DNA from: Oscillospiraceae bacterium | GTDB taxonomy: Bacteria; Bacillota; Clostridia; TANB77; CAG-508 | Length of the DNA: 58,382 bases | Assembly (NCBI GenBank): GCA_009785865.1 | Contig: WQVL01000001.1 | Span: forward strand, 1-58,382 | Reading direction: 5' to 3' | In this document: in pieces, positions 28,382 through 37,769 of the stretch | Layout of the letters: every line of letters starts with the position of its first letter | How positions within the stretch are numbered: position 1 is the first letter of the stretch | The notes under the pieces: generated by a model | Told to the model about the DNA's origin: nothing | Seen by the model: the letters and a program-made list of their open reading frames with translations, nothing else | Databases searched by the model: none | Made by a program: the position numbers and the translations under genes

Positions 28382-29134
28382 TTACATATTACTTTGCGCT
28401 TTTCCTTCTAATTCAATTAATTTGACGAAGTCTTCTTGTGTTATTATTGTTAAGAAATAATCCCCATCACTCAAGATGCCTACTAATTCGTAGCCTTGTT
28501 GTTTAATTAGAATATGTAAAATGTTTATATCATTATCCATTGTAATCATATTATCTTTACGACGAGCTTTCATGTGTTCATTGTCAAATGCAGTAATTTG
28601 TTCGGCCATGACTTCTTTTACAGGAAGCTTCTTCTTATCAATAATCTTATTTATATTCCAGACTAAATCTTCTAATTCGCTCTTCATATCAATTCCTGCA
28701 CCATAATTTGATTCTTGTAGTTGCTCTAATACATGATCGACAATATAAGCTTTCTGCATATTCTTTTCTGTTTCATTTTCGAAAACAGAATCAAGAATTT
28801 CTATGGTTCCATTTGAGATTATCTTTATTCCGGCTCTTACTATGTCTATGTTAAATTCTTTATCGTCCCAAACAAAACATCCAAAATAGAAAGTATTAAA
28901 ATTAGGTGGTTGTTCTTCACCATATAACTTAGATTGGCTATTAATTACTTTTTGAGCTTTTTTCTCAATCATATAGATTCTAACAAATATAGATATGAAA
29001 AACAGAATGAGAGCAATTATTCCAAATAGAATATTTATTATGCCTAATACTATAGTTAATATAAGTCCACCTAGGAAATAACATATGGCAAACGTTTCTC
29101 GTCTTTTTTCTTCTTTGCTGGCAGGAGTACTCAT
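28382..29134 (-). CDS. Membrane-anchored protein of unknown function
   Basis: About 250 residues: an acidic or basic start (MSTPASKEEKRRE), two or three hydrophobic segments (about 17-58), then a soluble part rich in charged residues ending KLIELEGKAQSN. No family recognised. An in-frame ATG at 29158 lies only about 8 bases after a TATAAT (29171-29166), so the ATG at 29134, downstream of GAAAGG, is the better start. No in-frame CGG. Confidence 0.65.
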   Translation of the reverse strand: MSTPASKEEKRRETFAICYFLGGLILTIVLGIINILFGIIALILFFISIFVRIYMIEKKAQKVINSQSKLYGEEQPPNFNTFYFGCFVWDDKEFNIDIVRAGIKIISNGTIEILDSVFENETEKNMQKAYIVDHVLEQLQESNYGAGIDMKSELEDLVWNINKIIDKKKLPVKEVMAEQITAFDNEHMKARRKDNMITMDNDINILHILIKQQGYELVGILSDGDYFLTIITQEDFVKLIELEGKAQSNM

Positions 29135-29241
29135 AGTTTCATCAATCCTTTCTTTCATAGTTTAGATTATAACACAATTTTTTAATTTATACATGTAAGT
29201 TTTCGGTTGAAAAATGTTGCGCCATATTTGCAAAAAAGCTA

Positions 29242-29270
29242 TTGACAAAGAGAGGCATGATTGGTATAAT
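29242..29270 (+). promoter_or_regulatory. rpsB promoter
   Basis: TTGACA (29242-29247), 17-bp spacer with a TGG element, TATAAT (29265-29270): the strongest promoter match in the window. Confidence 0.85.
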
Positions 29271-29276
29271 CATACA

Positions 29277-29441
29277 GTTAAAAATATGCACATATAGCAA
29301 GAGTTTAAGATTGTGCTTTCTGAGATGCAACAAGAAAGTGTTCTTAAGTGCAAAAAGCTATATGGAAGAATTCGAAAGGATACTTATCTGTATACACTAA
29401 AGTGCTACAGCTAAGAAAAAAACAAAGAGGAGGAATTTAAA
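29277..29441 (+). promoter_or_regulatory. 165-base rpsB leader
   Basis: A long untranslated leader separates promoter and rpsB start. It contains weak pairings (for example TGCTTTCT with AGAAAGTG near 29313-29340) but no terminator stem. A ribosomal-protein binding leader is possible; no known motif recognised. Confidence 0.4.
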
Positions 29442-30297
29442 ATGGCAGTAGTTGCAATGAAACAATTACTAGAAGCGGGTGTGCATTTCGGACACCAAAC
29501 AAAAAGATGGGATCCTAAAATGGCTGAGTATATATATCAAGCTAGAAACGGTATCCATATAATTGATTTACAAAAAACATCAAAGAAAATTGACCAAGCG
29601 TATGATTTCGTTAAGAAATTATCTGAGGAAGGAATAGAGATTCTTTTCGTAGGAACAAAAAAGCAAGCACAAGAATGTGTTAAAGAAGCAGCAATAAAAA
29701 GTGGTATGTTCTATGTTGACCAAAGATGGTTAGGTGGAATGCTTACAAACTTTAAAACTATCAGAAAAAGAGTGACTAGATTAAAAGAATTAGAAGCAAT
29801 GCGGAGAAGATGGAACATTTGACGTGTTACCAAAAAAAGAAGTTGCAAAATTGAAAAATGAAATGGAAAAACTAGAAAAAAATCTAGGTGGAATGAAAGA
29901 AATGACAAGAGTACCTGGAGCAATGTTCGTAGTAGATCCAAAGAATGAAAGAATAGCAGTATTAGAAGCTAGAAAATTAGGAATTCCAATTATAGGAATA
30001 GTTGATACAAACTGTAACCCGGAAGATGTTGATTACCCAATACCAGCTAATGATGATGCAATTCGTGCAGTTAAGTTAATTACAGATGTAATAGCAAATG
30101 CAATAATTGAAGGTAGACAAGGGGAAATGGTAGAAGTACCAGCAGAACCTACAGCGGAAGAAACATTTGAAGAAGCTAGTACAAACAATGAAGAAGAAAA
30201 AACTATAGAAGAAGTTGCAGCAGCAGAAGTTGTAGCTGAAACTCCAGAAGTAGTTGTTTCAGAAGAAGTTGCACCAGAAGCTACACCAGAAGCGTAA
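29442..30297 (+). CDS. rpsB: 30S ribosomal protein S2 with one +1 recoding site
   Basis: 284 residues after correction. Motifs: [45 protein letters not shown], then [15 protein letters not shown] and [20 protein letters not shown], with a long acidic C-terminal tail seen in some clostridial S2. The zero frame stops at 29822. A +1 step at CGG 29802 joins LEAM to [11 protein letters not shown]2 is needed in every 30S subunit, so the frame change must be highly productive. tsf follows, as is usual. Confidence 0.95.
29802..29805 (+). other. +1 recoding site CGGA in rpsB
   Basis: Preceding codon ATG. +1 gives [11 protein letters not shown]; many relatives have Glu or another residue where Gly falls, so here Gly is tolerated rather than conserved. 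Confidence 0.93.
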
Positions 30298-30321
30298 ACA
30301 AAATAGTTGTAATGACAAAAA

Positions 30322-30349
30322 ATAGGGGCGAAGAATATCCGCCCCTATA
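30322..30349. terminator. Hairpin between rpsB and tsf
   Basis: ATAGGGGCG pairs with CGCCCCTAT. The T-run lies on the minus strand (A-run at 30317-30322), so as a terminator it would face leftward; on the plus strand it may only slow or process the rpsB-tsf message. Confidence 0.55.
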
Positions 30350-30379
30350 ATAAAATAAAAAAATATAGGGGGTTATATT

Positions 30380-31258
30380 ATGATCACAGCAGGATTAGTA
30401 AAGGATTTGAGAGACAAAACAGGAGCAGGAATGATGGACTGCAAAAAAGTTTTAACAGAGACTAATGGAGACATGGAAAAAGCAATGGACTTATTAAGAG
30501 AAAGAGGAATTGCAAAAGCAGCTAAAAAATCAGACAGAATAGCAGCAGAAGGATTAGTATATTGCTATGTTTCTGATGATAAAAAAGTAGGAGTTGTATT
30601 AGAAGTAAATATAGAAACTGACTTTGCGGCTAAAAATGAAGAATTCAAAACATTTGTAGCTGACTTAGCAGTTCAAGTTGCAGATAAAAATCCAGCAAAT
30701 GTAGAAGAATTAGAAAACCAACCATTTGATAAAGAAGCTGGAAAAACAGTAAAAGAAGTATTGACAGATAAAATAGCAACAATTGGAGAAAACATGTCAA
30801 TAAGAAGATTTGAAAGATTCGAAAGTAATGGAGCTGTTACAAGCTATATACACGGAAATGGAAAAATAGGAGTATTAGTAGATTTAGAAACAGGATCTGA
30901 AGAAGTAGCTAAAGATGTTTGTATGCAAATAGCTGCAGCTAAACCAGAATATCTAGATAGAGAAGCAGTTCCGGCAGATGTAGTAGAGAAAGAAATGGAA
31001 ATGTTAAAAGCACAAGCTATGAATGAAGGAAAACCAGCAGAGATAGCAGAAAAAATGGTACAAGGAAGAATAGGAAAATACTATGGAGAAATTTGTTTGT
31101 TAGAGCAAGACTTCGTAAAAAATCCAGATGTAAAAGTTAATGACTTATTAAAAGAAAATTCTGCTAAAGTAGTAAGATATGCAAGATATGAAAAAGGTGA
31201 AGGTTTAGCTAAAAGAGAAGAGAACTTTGCTGAAGAAGTAGCAAAACAAATGGGATAA
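30380..31258 (+). CDS. tsf: Elongation factor Ts
   Basis: 292 residues. The N-terminal UBA-like part VKDLRDKTGAGMMDCKKVL and the core motif NIETDFAAKNEEF are intact. It recycles EF-Tu by exchanging GDP for GTP. Standard rpsB-tsf order. No in-frame CGG. Confidence 0.96.
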   Translation: MITAGLVKDLRDKTGAGMMDCKKVLTETNGDMEKAMDLLRERGIAKAAKKSDRIAAEGLVYCYVSDDKKVGVVLEVNIETDFAAKNEEFKTFVADLAVQVADKNPANVEELENQPFDKEAGKTVKEVLTDKIATIGENMSIRRFERFESNGAVTSYIHGNGKIGVLVDLETGSEEVAKDVCMQIAAAKPEYLDREAVPADVVEKEMEMLKAQAMNEGKPAEIAEKMVQGRIGKYYGEICLLEQDFVKNPDVKVNDLLKENSAKVVRYARYEKGEGLAKREENFAEEVAKQMG

Positions 31259-31272
31259 TATATATAAAAGAG

Positions 31273-31303
31273 AAAGGCCGAGTAAAATACTTGGTCTTTT
31301 TTT
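31273..31303 (+). terminator. Terminator after tsf
   Basis: AAAGGCC-AGTA pairs with TACT-GGTCTTT and is followed by seven T. Confidence 0.85.
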
Positions 31304-31309
31304 GTGCTT

Positions 31310-31338
31310 TTGCAAGATTACATAAAACATGATATAAT
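31310..31338 (+). promoter_or_regulatory. Promoter of the 31419 gene
   Basis: TTGCAA (31310-31315), 17-bp spacer ending ACATGA, TATAAT (31333-31338). Confidence 0.75.
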
Positions 31339-31418
31339 GCGCATAGTAATCTTTGTTGAAACTGCCAAGTGCAGCAAATTTTGTATTCAAAATTATATTT
31401 CTTGAAAGGGGAACAAAT

Positions 31419-31835
31419 ATGAAGGAACAAGAAGATCAAGAAGTAAAAAAACGGCTAATAAAATTTCTGAAGGGAGCCTTAGGAGGAAAGATAGTAGATA
31501 TCGAAATATATCGGCCTAGGAAGTTAAGTGACGTTGAAGAAAAGAGAGGGCGGCTATATAAAGGACGATTATGTACATGGTTTACCATGACTATCTTAAT
31601 AGAAGAGAGGTTATCAAACCTTCTTGAAGAGACAGACATAACTTGGACTTGGATTAAAGTACATAGAACAAAAAAATACCGGCAAAACTTTATATGGTTC
31701 TACAATGTGACTGAAGAATCTTGTGAAATAGTAGAAGAGATTCTAAAAACAGTTGCAAATCCTCAACGGGATTCTTTAACGCCTACCATTAAAGTAAGTC
31801 ATAAAGGTAAGGAACATATTTTTCAAGAAATCTAA
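31419..31835 (+). CDS. Hypothetical protein, 138 residues (triplet-CGG class)
   Basis: Starts MKEQEDQEVKKRLIKF after GAAAGGGGAAC; an in-frame ATG at 31353 has no such site. Mixed alpha-beta composition, no signal or membrane segment, Trp-rich centre (TWTWIK), no family recognised. It holds five in-frame CGG codons (31452, 31512, 31551, 31680, 31767), the highest density in the window. All five must be Arg to keep the frame, and four of them are followed by C, a context never seen at the shift sites. A single unit between its own promoter and terminator. Confidence 0.65.
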   Translation: MKEQEDQEVKKRLIKFLKGALGGKIVDIEIYRPRKLSDVEEKRGRLYKGRLCTWFTMTILIEERLSNLLEETDITWTWIKVHRTKKYRQNFIWFYNVTEESCEIVEEILKTVANPQRDSLTPTIKVSHKGKEHIFQEI

Positions 31836-31836
31836 G

Positions 31837-31876
31837 CACTTCTAAAACTCTTGTTTGAGTTTTGGAAGTGTTTTTC
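31837..31876 (+). terminator. Terminator after the 31419 gene
   Basis: CACTTC-AAAACTC pairs with GAGTTTT-GAAGTG and is followed by TTTTT. Confidence 0.88.
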
Positions 31877-32020
31877 TATATTTTCTATATTATAGTAAGA
31901 AGTAAGCATGTGAAGTAAATATGTTTAAATGAAACAATATACTGCTTGTAGAGTTAACAGCTCAAAAACAGGAGAGCAATAAATGTTTGCAAAAGCAAAA
32001 AACTTTTTTTGAAAAGGGGG

Positions 32021-32050
32021 TTTACAACTTATAGATAAGTAATATATAAT
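32021..32050 (+). promoter_or_regulatory. Probable ppdK promoter
   Basis: TTTACA (32021-32026), 18-bp spacer, TATAAT (32045-32050). Just upstream (31983-32012) lies a 9-codon ORF preceded by AGGAGA. Confidence 0.55.
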
Positions 32051-32098
32051 GGGACAGGATTTTGAAAAATATAAAAGAAAGAAAGTAGGTTTTAATTT

Positions 32099-34726
32099 AT
32101 GAGCAAAAAGTACGTATATCTTTTTCAAGAAGGAAAAGGAAACATGAAAGAACTACTTGGAGGTAAAGGAGCTAACTTGTCAGAAATGACAGAATTAGGA
32201 TTACCAATACCACAAGGATTTACTGTTACAACAGAAGCGTGTACACAATATTATGCAGATGGAGAGAAAATCAGTAGCGAAGTAGAAGCAGAAATGTTTG
32301 CAACATTAGCAAAATTAGAAGAAATGACAGGGAAAAAATTTGGAGACGCAAGTAATCCATTATTAGTATCTGTACGTTCAGGATCTAGAGCTTCAATGCC
32401 AGGTATGATGGACACAATATTAAACTTAGGTATGAATGACGAAGTTTTAAAAGCTATGGCAGCTAAAAATGAAAGATTTGCATATGACAGTTACAGAAGA
32501 TTTATTCAAATGTATTCTGATGTTGTTATGGAAGTTGGAAAATCATTCTTCGAAGAAATAATTGATGAGTTAAAAGAAGAAAAAGGTGTTAAAGAAGACT
32601 TAGAATTAACAGCTGCAGATTTAGCAGAGTTAGTAGAAAGATTTAAAGCTATATACAAAGAGCACAAAGGAGAAGATTTCCCTCAAGATGTTAAACTACA
32701 ATTAATGGGTGCTGTAAGAGCAGTATTTAGATCATGGAACAATGCAAGAGCGATTACGTATAGAAGATTACATGACATACCAGGAGATTGGGGAACAGCA
32801 GTTAACATTCAAGAAATGGTATTCGGTAATATGGGAGACGACTGTGGAACAGGTGTTGCTTTCTCAAGAAACCCAGCAACAGGAGAAAACAAATTATATG
32901 GTGAGTACTTAATGAATGCACAAGGTGAAGACGTTGTTGCAGGTATAAGAACACCACATAATATAGAATCATTAAAAGATGTAAATGCAGAAGTGTATCA
33001 ACAATTCGTAGATACAGCTAAAAAATTAGAAAGACATTTCAAAGATATGCAAGATATGGAGTTTACTATTGAAAGTGGAAAACTATATATGCTTCAAACA
33101 AGAAATGGAAAAAGAACAGCTAATGCAGCTCTTCAAATAGCAACAGACTTAGTTACAGAAGGAATGATAACAGAAAAAGAAGCAGTTATGAAAGTTGATC
33201 CAGGACAATTAGATCAATTATTACATCCAAACTTTGATGGTGCAGCTTTAGCAGCAGCACAAGTAGTAGCAAAAGGACTTGCTGCATCACCAGGAGCGGC
33301 TACAGGAAAAGCAGTATTTACAGCGGAAAGAGCAGTAGAACTTCATAAAGCTGGAGAAAAGAATCTAATATTAATAAGATTAGAAACAACACCAGAAGAT
33401 ATTGAAGGAATGATAGTAGTTAATGGTATATTAACAGCAAGAGGAGGAATGACATCTCACGCGGCGGTTGTTGCTCGTGGTATGGGGACATGCTGTGTTG
33501 CAGGTTGTGGAGAAATAACTGTAAATGAAAAAGAAGGATTCGTAACATTAAAAGACGGTAGAAAAGTAACAGAAGGAGAATGGTTATCTTTAGACGGTTC
33601 TACAGGAAATGTTTATGGAGAAGAAATAGCTACAGTTGAAGCAGAAGTATCAGGAAACTTTGCTACATTAATGAAATGGGCAGATGAGCACAGACAATTA
33701 GGTGTTAGAGCAAACGCTGATTCACCAAAAGATGCTACGCAATCATTAGAGTTCGGAGCAGAAGGTATAGGATTAATAAGAACAGAGCATATGTTCTTCG
33801 AATCAGATAGAATATTTGCAGTTAGAGAAATGATACTTTCTAAAACTTTAGAGCAAAGAGAAAAAGCATTAGCAAAATTACTTCCAATGCAAAGAGGAGA
33901 TTTTGAAGGTGTATATAGAGTAATGAAAGGTCTACCAGTTACAATCAGACTATTAGACCCACCACTACATGAGTTTGTTCCAACTAATGATGAAGATATA
34001 AAAGCATTAGCAACAGAAATGGGAATGAGCTTCGAAGAAGTTAAAAATGTTATAGAAGGGTTACACGAATTTAATCCAATGATGGGTCATAGAGGTTGCC
34101 GTTTAGCTGTAACATACCCTGAAATAGCAGAAATGCAAACAAGAGCTATCATTGAAGCTGCTATAGCAGTAGGTAAAGAAGGTATAACAGTTATACCAGA
34201 AATAATGATACCGCTAATCAGTGAAGTTAGAGAATATAAATATGTTAAAGACATCGTAGTAAGAACAGCAGAAGAAATCATTAAAGCATCAGGTGTAGAA
34301 TTAAAGTATCTTGTTGGTACAATGATAGAAATACCAAGAGCTTGTTTAACATCAGATGAAGTAGCAAAAGAAGCTGAATTCTTCTCGTTTGGTACAAATG
34401 ACTTAACACAAATGACATTTGGATTTAGCCGTGATGATGCTGGTAAATTCTTAGATGATTACTATTCTAGAAAAATCTATGAATCAGATCCATTTGTATC
34501 AATTGACCAAGTTGGTGTTGGTAAATTAGTAGAAATGTCTGTAAAACTAGGAAGAGGGACAAGACCAGACCTTAAAGTAGGAATATGTGGAGAGCATGGA
34601 GGAAACCCTGCATCTGTAGAATTCTGCCATAAAGTAGGATTAGACTATGTATCTTGTTCACCATTCAGACTTCCAATAGCAAGATTAGCAGCAGCACAAG
34701 CAGCTATAAAATTCCCAAGAGGATAA
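32099..34726 (+). CDS. ppdK: Pyruvate, phosphate dikinase
   Basis: 875 residues, full length. The ATP-grasp N-terminal domain has GGKGANLSEM and SVRSGSRASMPGMMDT. The phosphohistidine domain has GGMTSHAAVVARGMGT with the catalytic His. The PEP-binding C-terminal barrel ends with GICGEHGGNPASVEF and the active-site Cys region YVSCSPFR. It interconverts pyruvate, ATP and phosphate with PEP, AMP and PPi; in anaerobic clostridia it often serves PPi-linked glycolysis. No in-frame CGG in 875 codons. Confidence 0.97.
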   Translation: MSKKYVYLFQEGKGNMKELLGGKGANLSEMTELGLPIPQGFTVTTEACTQYYADGEKISSEVEAEMFATLAKLEEMTGKKFGDASNPLLVSVRSGSRASMPGMMDTILNLGMNDEVLKAMAAKNERFAYDSYRRFIQMYSDVVMEVGKSFFEEIIDELKEEKGVKEDLELTAADLAELVERFKAIYKEHKGEDFPQDVKLQLMGAVRAVFRSWNNARAITYRRLHDIPGDWGTAVNIQEMVFGNMGDDCGTGVAFSRNPATGENKLYGEYLMNAQGEDVVAGIRTPHNIESLKDVNAEVYQQFVDTAKKLERHFKDMQDMEFTIESGKLYMLQTRNGKRTANAALQIATDLVTEGMITEKEAVMKVDPGQLDQLLHPNFDGAALAAAQVVAKGLAASPGAATGKAVFTAERAVELHKAGEKNLILIRLETTPEDIEGMIVVNGILTARGGMTSHAAVVARGMGTCCVAGCGEITVNEKEGFVTLKDGRKVTEGEWLSLDGSTGNVYGEEIATVEAEVSGNFATLMKWADEHRQLGVRANADSPKDATQSLEFGAEGIGLIRTEHMFFESDRIFAVREMILSKTLEQREKALAKLLPMQRGDFEGVYRVMKGLPVTIRLLDPPLHEFVPTNDEDIKALATEMGMSFEEVKNVIEGLHEFNPMMGHRGCRLAVTYPEIAEMQTRAIIEAAIAVGKEGITVIPEIMIPLISEVREYKYVKDIVVRTAEEIIKASGVELKYLVGTMIEIPRACLTSDEVAKEAEFFSFGTNDLTQMTFGFSRDDAGKFLDDYYSRKIYESDPFVSIDQVGVGKLVEMSVKLGRGTRPDLKVGICGEHGGNPASVEFCHKVGLDYVSCSPFRLPIARLAAAQAAIKFPRG

Positions 34727-34744
34727 ATTATATTAAAAATAAGA

Positions 34745-34776
34745 AAGATTATCTTGAAATATAGATAATCTTTTTC
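34745..34776 (+). terminator. Terminator after ppdK
   Basis: AAAGATTATC pairs with GATAATCTTT around a 10-base loop and is followed by T residues. Confidence 0.85.
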
Positions 34777-34809
34777 TATGGAAAAACGAACGAGTGAAAG
34801 GTTTTAAAA

Positions 34810-34838
34810 TTGAATATCTCCATAAAATATGGTATAAT
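34810..34838 (+). promoter_or_regulatory. Promoter of the ABC half-transporter gene
   Basis: TTGAAT (34810-34815), 17-bp spacer, TATAAT (34833-34838) with TG before the -10. Confidence 0.75.
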
Positions 34839-34888
34839 ATAGTTATGTAAATGAACGTTGAAAAAACTATAAATAAAGGAGGCATATC

Positions 34889-36376
34889 ATGCTAAGAGGC
34901 GAAATGCCAGTAGCTGTTGAATTCAGCGACTTACGGACAACCAGGTTCAACTCATCCGGAAAATCTGGAAGATTTTATCAAGGTGAGTTTATTGCTGTGA
35001 TGGGAAGAAGTGGAGCCGGCAAAACAACGTTACTTAAGATGTTGGCTGGCTACGACGGAGCGACAAAAGGGGAGTTGGAATTTTTTGGGAAGTATAACTG
35101 GACAAGGAATGAGGACTTATTGAAGAGGAATATTGGATTTGTTTCTCAAGATAATGCATTGTTTCAAGAACTTACTCCCAGAGAAATGCTCAGATTCTAC
35201 AGCAAGGTTGCAAAAAGAAAGCAAGTCAAAAAAACGTTAGATTTGCTAAATCTGCAATCATGCAAAAATACGCCAGCAAAATATTTAAGTGGCGGGGAGA
35301 AAAAGCGAGTTTCTATAGCGATAGAGCTTATTCGAAATCCATCTATTCTTATCCTCGACGAACCTGATTCTGGGTTAGATAGACAAAGTCGAGAAGAACT
35401 GTACGCTATACTATTTGAAATTAATAGTATGGGAACAACAGTGATTTTTACTACACACTACGACATGAATGGAAGGCTAAGACAGCCAAGAAGTCTAGAG
35501 GAAAAAGAAGTCGTATTTGTTGAAGTAAGAAATGAAAGAGGAAGAGGCAGTCAAGAAACTCGAAAAATTAGCCGCAAAGGAACTACAACCCCTTTTGGTG
35601 CATTACTAGCCAGAGAATTCAAACTACAAAAACCAAAAACAGGATGGTTTTTGCTTGCTGCCACAATTGCTATGTTAATACAACGTGCAGTTGTGACAAT
35701 AGAAGATTTTCAAAGGTTTGTAGATGCTTTACCTGCCCAACTAATTTTGTCGACGGTATCGATAATCTTGGGGATAATGCTGACCATTAACATGGTCTGC
35801 GACACGTACAATGTCACTAAACGCGATATACGTATGGGGTTATCTAGCGGGAAAATTGTGCTTGCCAAGATACTATGGGCATGCTTTATGTGTGTAGTCA
35901 TGAGCGCAATTCTCGTTATTCCATACTTAAGCGATATGACAAGTTTTGGGATTCGCGATGAGTACTTCCACACGGGCTTTTTATACGGTGGAGTATTTGG
36001 TGCTATGTTTACTTCGGCGTCAGTAGCTTTACTTGTATCAGTAGTGCTACGGAATAGTCCGAAAAAAGTTTTAGCCCCAGTGGTAACTATAATAGGTTAC
36101 CAGTTGGCGTTTTCGGGATTTATCTCAAGCAATATTCCTAGTTCGCTAAGAAATACGTTTGAGTATTTGACGATAAGCAAACATGCAATAAGAGCGATCG
36201 GAACCGGGTTTGGATTTTATCATCCAGATCATTTATGGGATACTCCGCTTTTTGCATTTGAACTCTCCTCAGAACACGCTATTCGAATAGCTATATTTTT
36301 GTCAGTCTTTAGCATACTAGCAATAATTATTGCTGGTTTTTGGTTGGCGATAGCAAACTACCTAGGTATAGAATAG
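34889..36376 (+). CDS. ABC transporter, fused ATPase and ABC-2 permease (ABCG-like; triplet-CGG class)
   Basis: 495 residues. The ATPase half is complete: Walker A GRSGAGKTT, Q-loop FVSQDN, signature LSGGEKKRVS, Walker B ILILDEPDSGLD, switch His in FTTHYD. The C-terminal half (from about 235) has six hydrophobic segments of the ABC-2 type. This ATPase-then-membrane order resembles ABCG half-transporters, which act as dimers; cargo unknown. The start follows AAAGGAGGCATATC. CGG codons at 34934 and 36050 are Arg, and both are CGGA. A single unit with richer G+C than its flanks. Confidence 0.83.
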   Translation: MLRGEMPVAVEFSDLRTTRFNSSGKSGRFYQGEFIAVMGRSGAGKTTLLKMLAGYDGATKGELEFFGKYNWTRNEDLLKRNIGFVSQDNALFQELTPREMLRFYSKVAKRKQVKKTLDLLNLQSCKNTPAKYLSGGEKKRVSIAIELIRNPSILILDEPDSGLDRQSREELYAILFEINSMGTTVIFTTHYDMNGRLRQPRSLEEKEVVFVEVRNERGRGSQETRKISRKGTTTPFGALLAREFKLQKPKTGWFLLAATIAMLIQRAVVTIEDFQRFVDALPAQLILSTVSIILGIMLTINMVCDTYNVTKRDIRMGLSSGKIVLAKILWACFMCVVMSAILVIPYLSDMTSFGIRDEYFHTGFLYGGVFGAMFTSASVALLVSVVLRNSPKKVLAPVVTIIGYQLAFSGFISSNIPSSLRNTFEYLTISKHAIRAIGTGFGFYHPDHLWDTPLFAFELSSEHAIRIAIFLSVFSILAIIIAGFWLAIANYLGIE

Positions 36377-36766
36377 CGATGGTATTGTTTCCGAGTAAGT
36401 AGTTTTTGGGAATTTTAAAATTGAGAGTCCCATATAATTATCCTCCAGCTTGTGCTGGGGGATAATTATATGCCTTTTAGCAATTTATATTTACTGAAAT
36501 ATTACTATAGATAAAGATAAAAAGAAGTTCGAAAGAACTTCTTTTTATTGTGAGATATTCAAAGCGAGCTTTAATTTATTTTATAATTGTCAATGATTAC
36601 ATATACATTACAATTATATTATATTTTGCAAACAAAGATAATTAGAACATTGTTATGTGATAGGATGATAATAGGAGATTATGTCATATATTGAAAAATA
36701 AGGAATGATAGTCTTCGCAGATTAAAGAAGAATTTGCATTTAATGACTTTAGCAAAGGAGAAAAGT
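36377..36766. other. 390-base intergenic stretch
   Basis: It contains the hairpin at 36431 and a second bidirectional hairpin at 36518-36546 (AAAAAGAAGTTC/GAACTTCTTTTT). AT-rich sequence follows, with a possible start (AGGAGATT then ATG at 36681) that stops after six codons but whose -1 frame is open into the next gene. No intact gene seen. Confidence 0.6.
36431..36476 (+). terminator. Large perfect hairpin after the ABC gene
   Basis: A 19-bp stem with one mismatch (CATATAATTATCC-CCAGC with GCTGG-GGATAATTATATG, TTGT loop) is followed by GCCTTTT. Confidence 0.75.
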
Positions 36767-37754
36767 ATGTTCGAAAAAGAGATGCGGTTTATTAAACCAA
36801 GCATATGAAGAATATAACATAGATGAAAGAGAAAATCTTTGTTCTAATATACTTAAATATATTAGAAGTAGAATCATAGAAAATTCAGATATTTTAATTC
36901 AAGTAATTGAAATGCATGAAGAGAAAATTACTTTTGATGAATTATTAAGCGACTTTGATAAAGTAGCCCAAAAAGAAAGCAAGTATAAAAAAGAGAAAAT
37001 GTTAACAAGAAGAAATGATGGTTTTGCATATGGGAGTTATACTACATCAATAGGCAATGTTGCAGTAGAATGCAGTGATACACTAAAAGTATTGGAATAC
37101 TATATTTTAGCTATAAAAACTAGAAATACTATTACAATTTCAGATGTGGAATTTGATGAGATGAATTTAAAGTCGATGTTACTTGTGATTTTTTGTGAAG
37201 CATTAGATAAATTTGGTGTAAATAAGAATTTAATAATGCTTATTCCATATGAAGAGTGCCATTACGACAAATTTGACAAAGTTATTTATCCAGAAGAACA
37301 TAAAGTGAGGTTTTTGAAAGAGCAAACTGACAAGATATATCTGTATTTAGAAAACATAGAGCTCAAACAAGAGGTTGCGTTAGAGAAAGAAAAGCTGAGA
37401 TTTAAAGATATAGTTGTATTAGAAGGAGATTTTAATACAGTAGTAAGAAAAATTAATAAAACTAGAAACTTAGGAGTAGCTATATATACAAAAGATAAAA
37501 ATCTAGCACATAAATTTATAAATCTAATCCATTCAGAAAATGCATATGTGAATGCAACTCTGCAAGGAGTAAGAGAGACAGAATATGTTGATGAACTACA
37601 TGCTAAGAAAAATATAATGTATCCATTACAAGCAATTGAAAAAGAAGCTCAAGGAGAAGAAGGTGAAGAAAGAAAAGACTTGCAAATGGTAGTTTTAGAT
37701 ACAAATTTATGGTATGAAAAAATTTCTAACAAAGTAAAAAAACTAGTTAAATAA
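36767..37754 (+). CDS. Aldehyde-dehydrogenase-like protein (ProA-like, degenerate), one +1 recoding site
   Basis: 328 residues after correction. Start at 36767, set by AAAGGAG six bases upstream. The zero frame stops at 36808. Skipping the C of CGG 36785 (codon 7) gives GLLNQAYEEYNIDERENL and runs to 37754. Weak resemblance to gamma-glutamyl phosphate reductase: IGNVAVECSDTLKVLEYYILAIKTRN recalls its nucleotide-binding strand, and LGVAIYTKDKNLAHKFINL with ENAYVNATL recalls its C-terminal part. No catalytic Cys loop is obvious. The catalytic role is doubtful, and it may be a structural relative. It lies 15 bases before the giant gene. Confidence 0.5.
36785..36788 (+). other. +1 recoding site CGGT at codon 7 of the 36767 gene
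   Basis: Preceding codon ATG. Zero frame ends TGA 36806-36808; +1 frame is open for 321 codons. Confidence 0.8.
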
Positions 37755-37769
37755 ATATAGGAGTAATAG

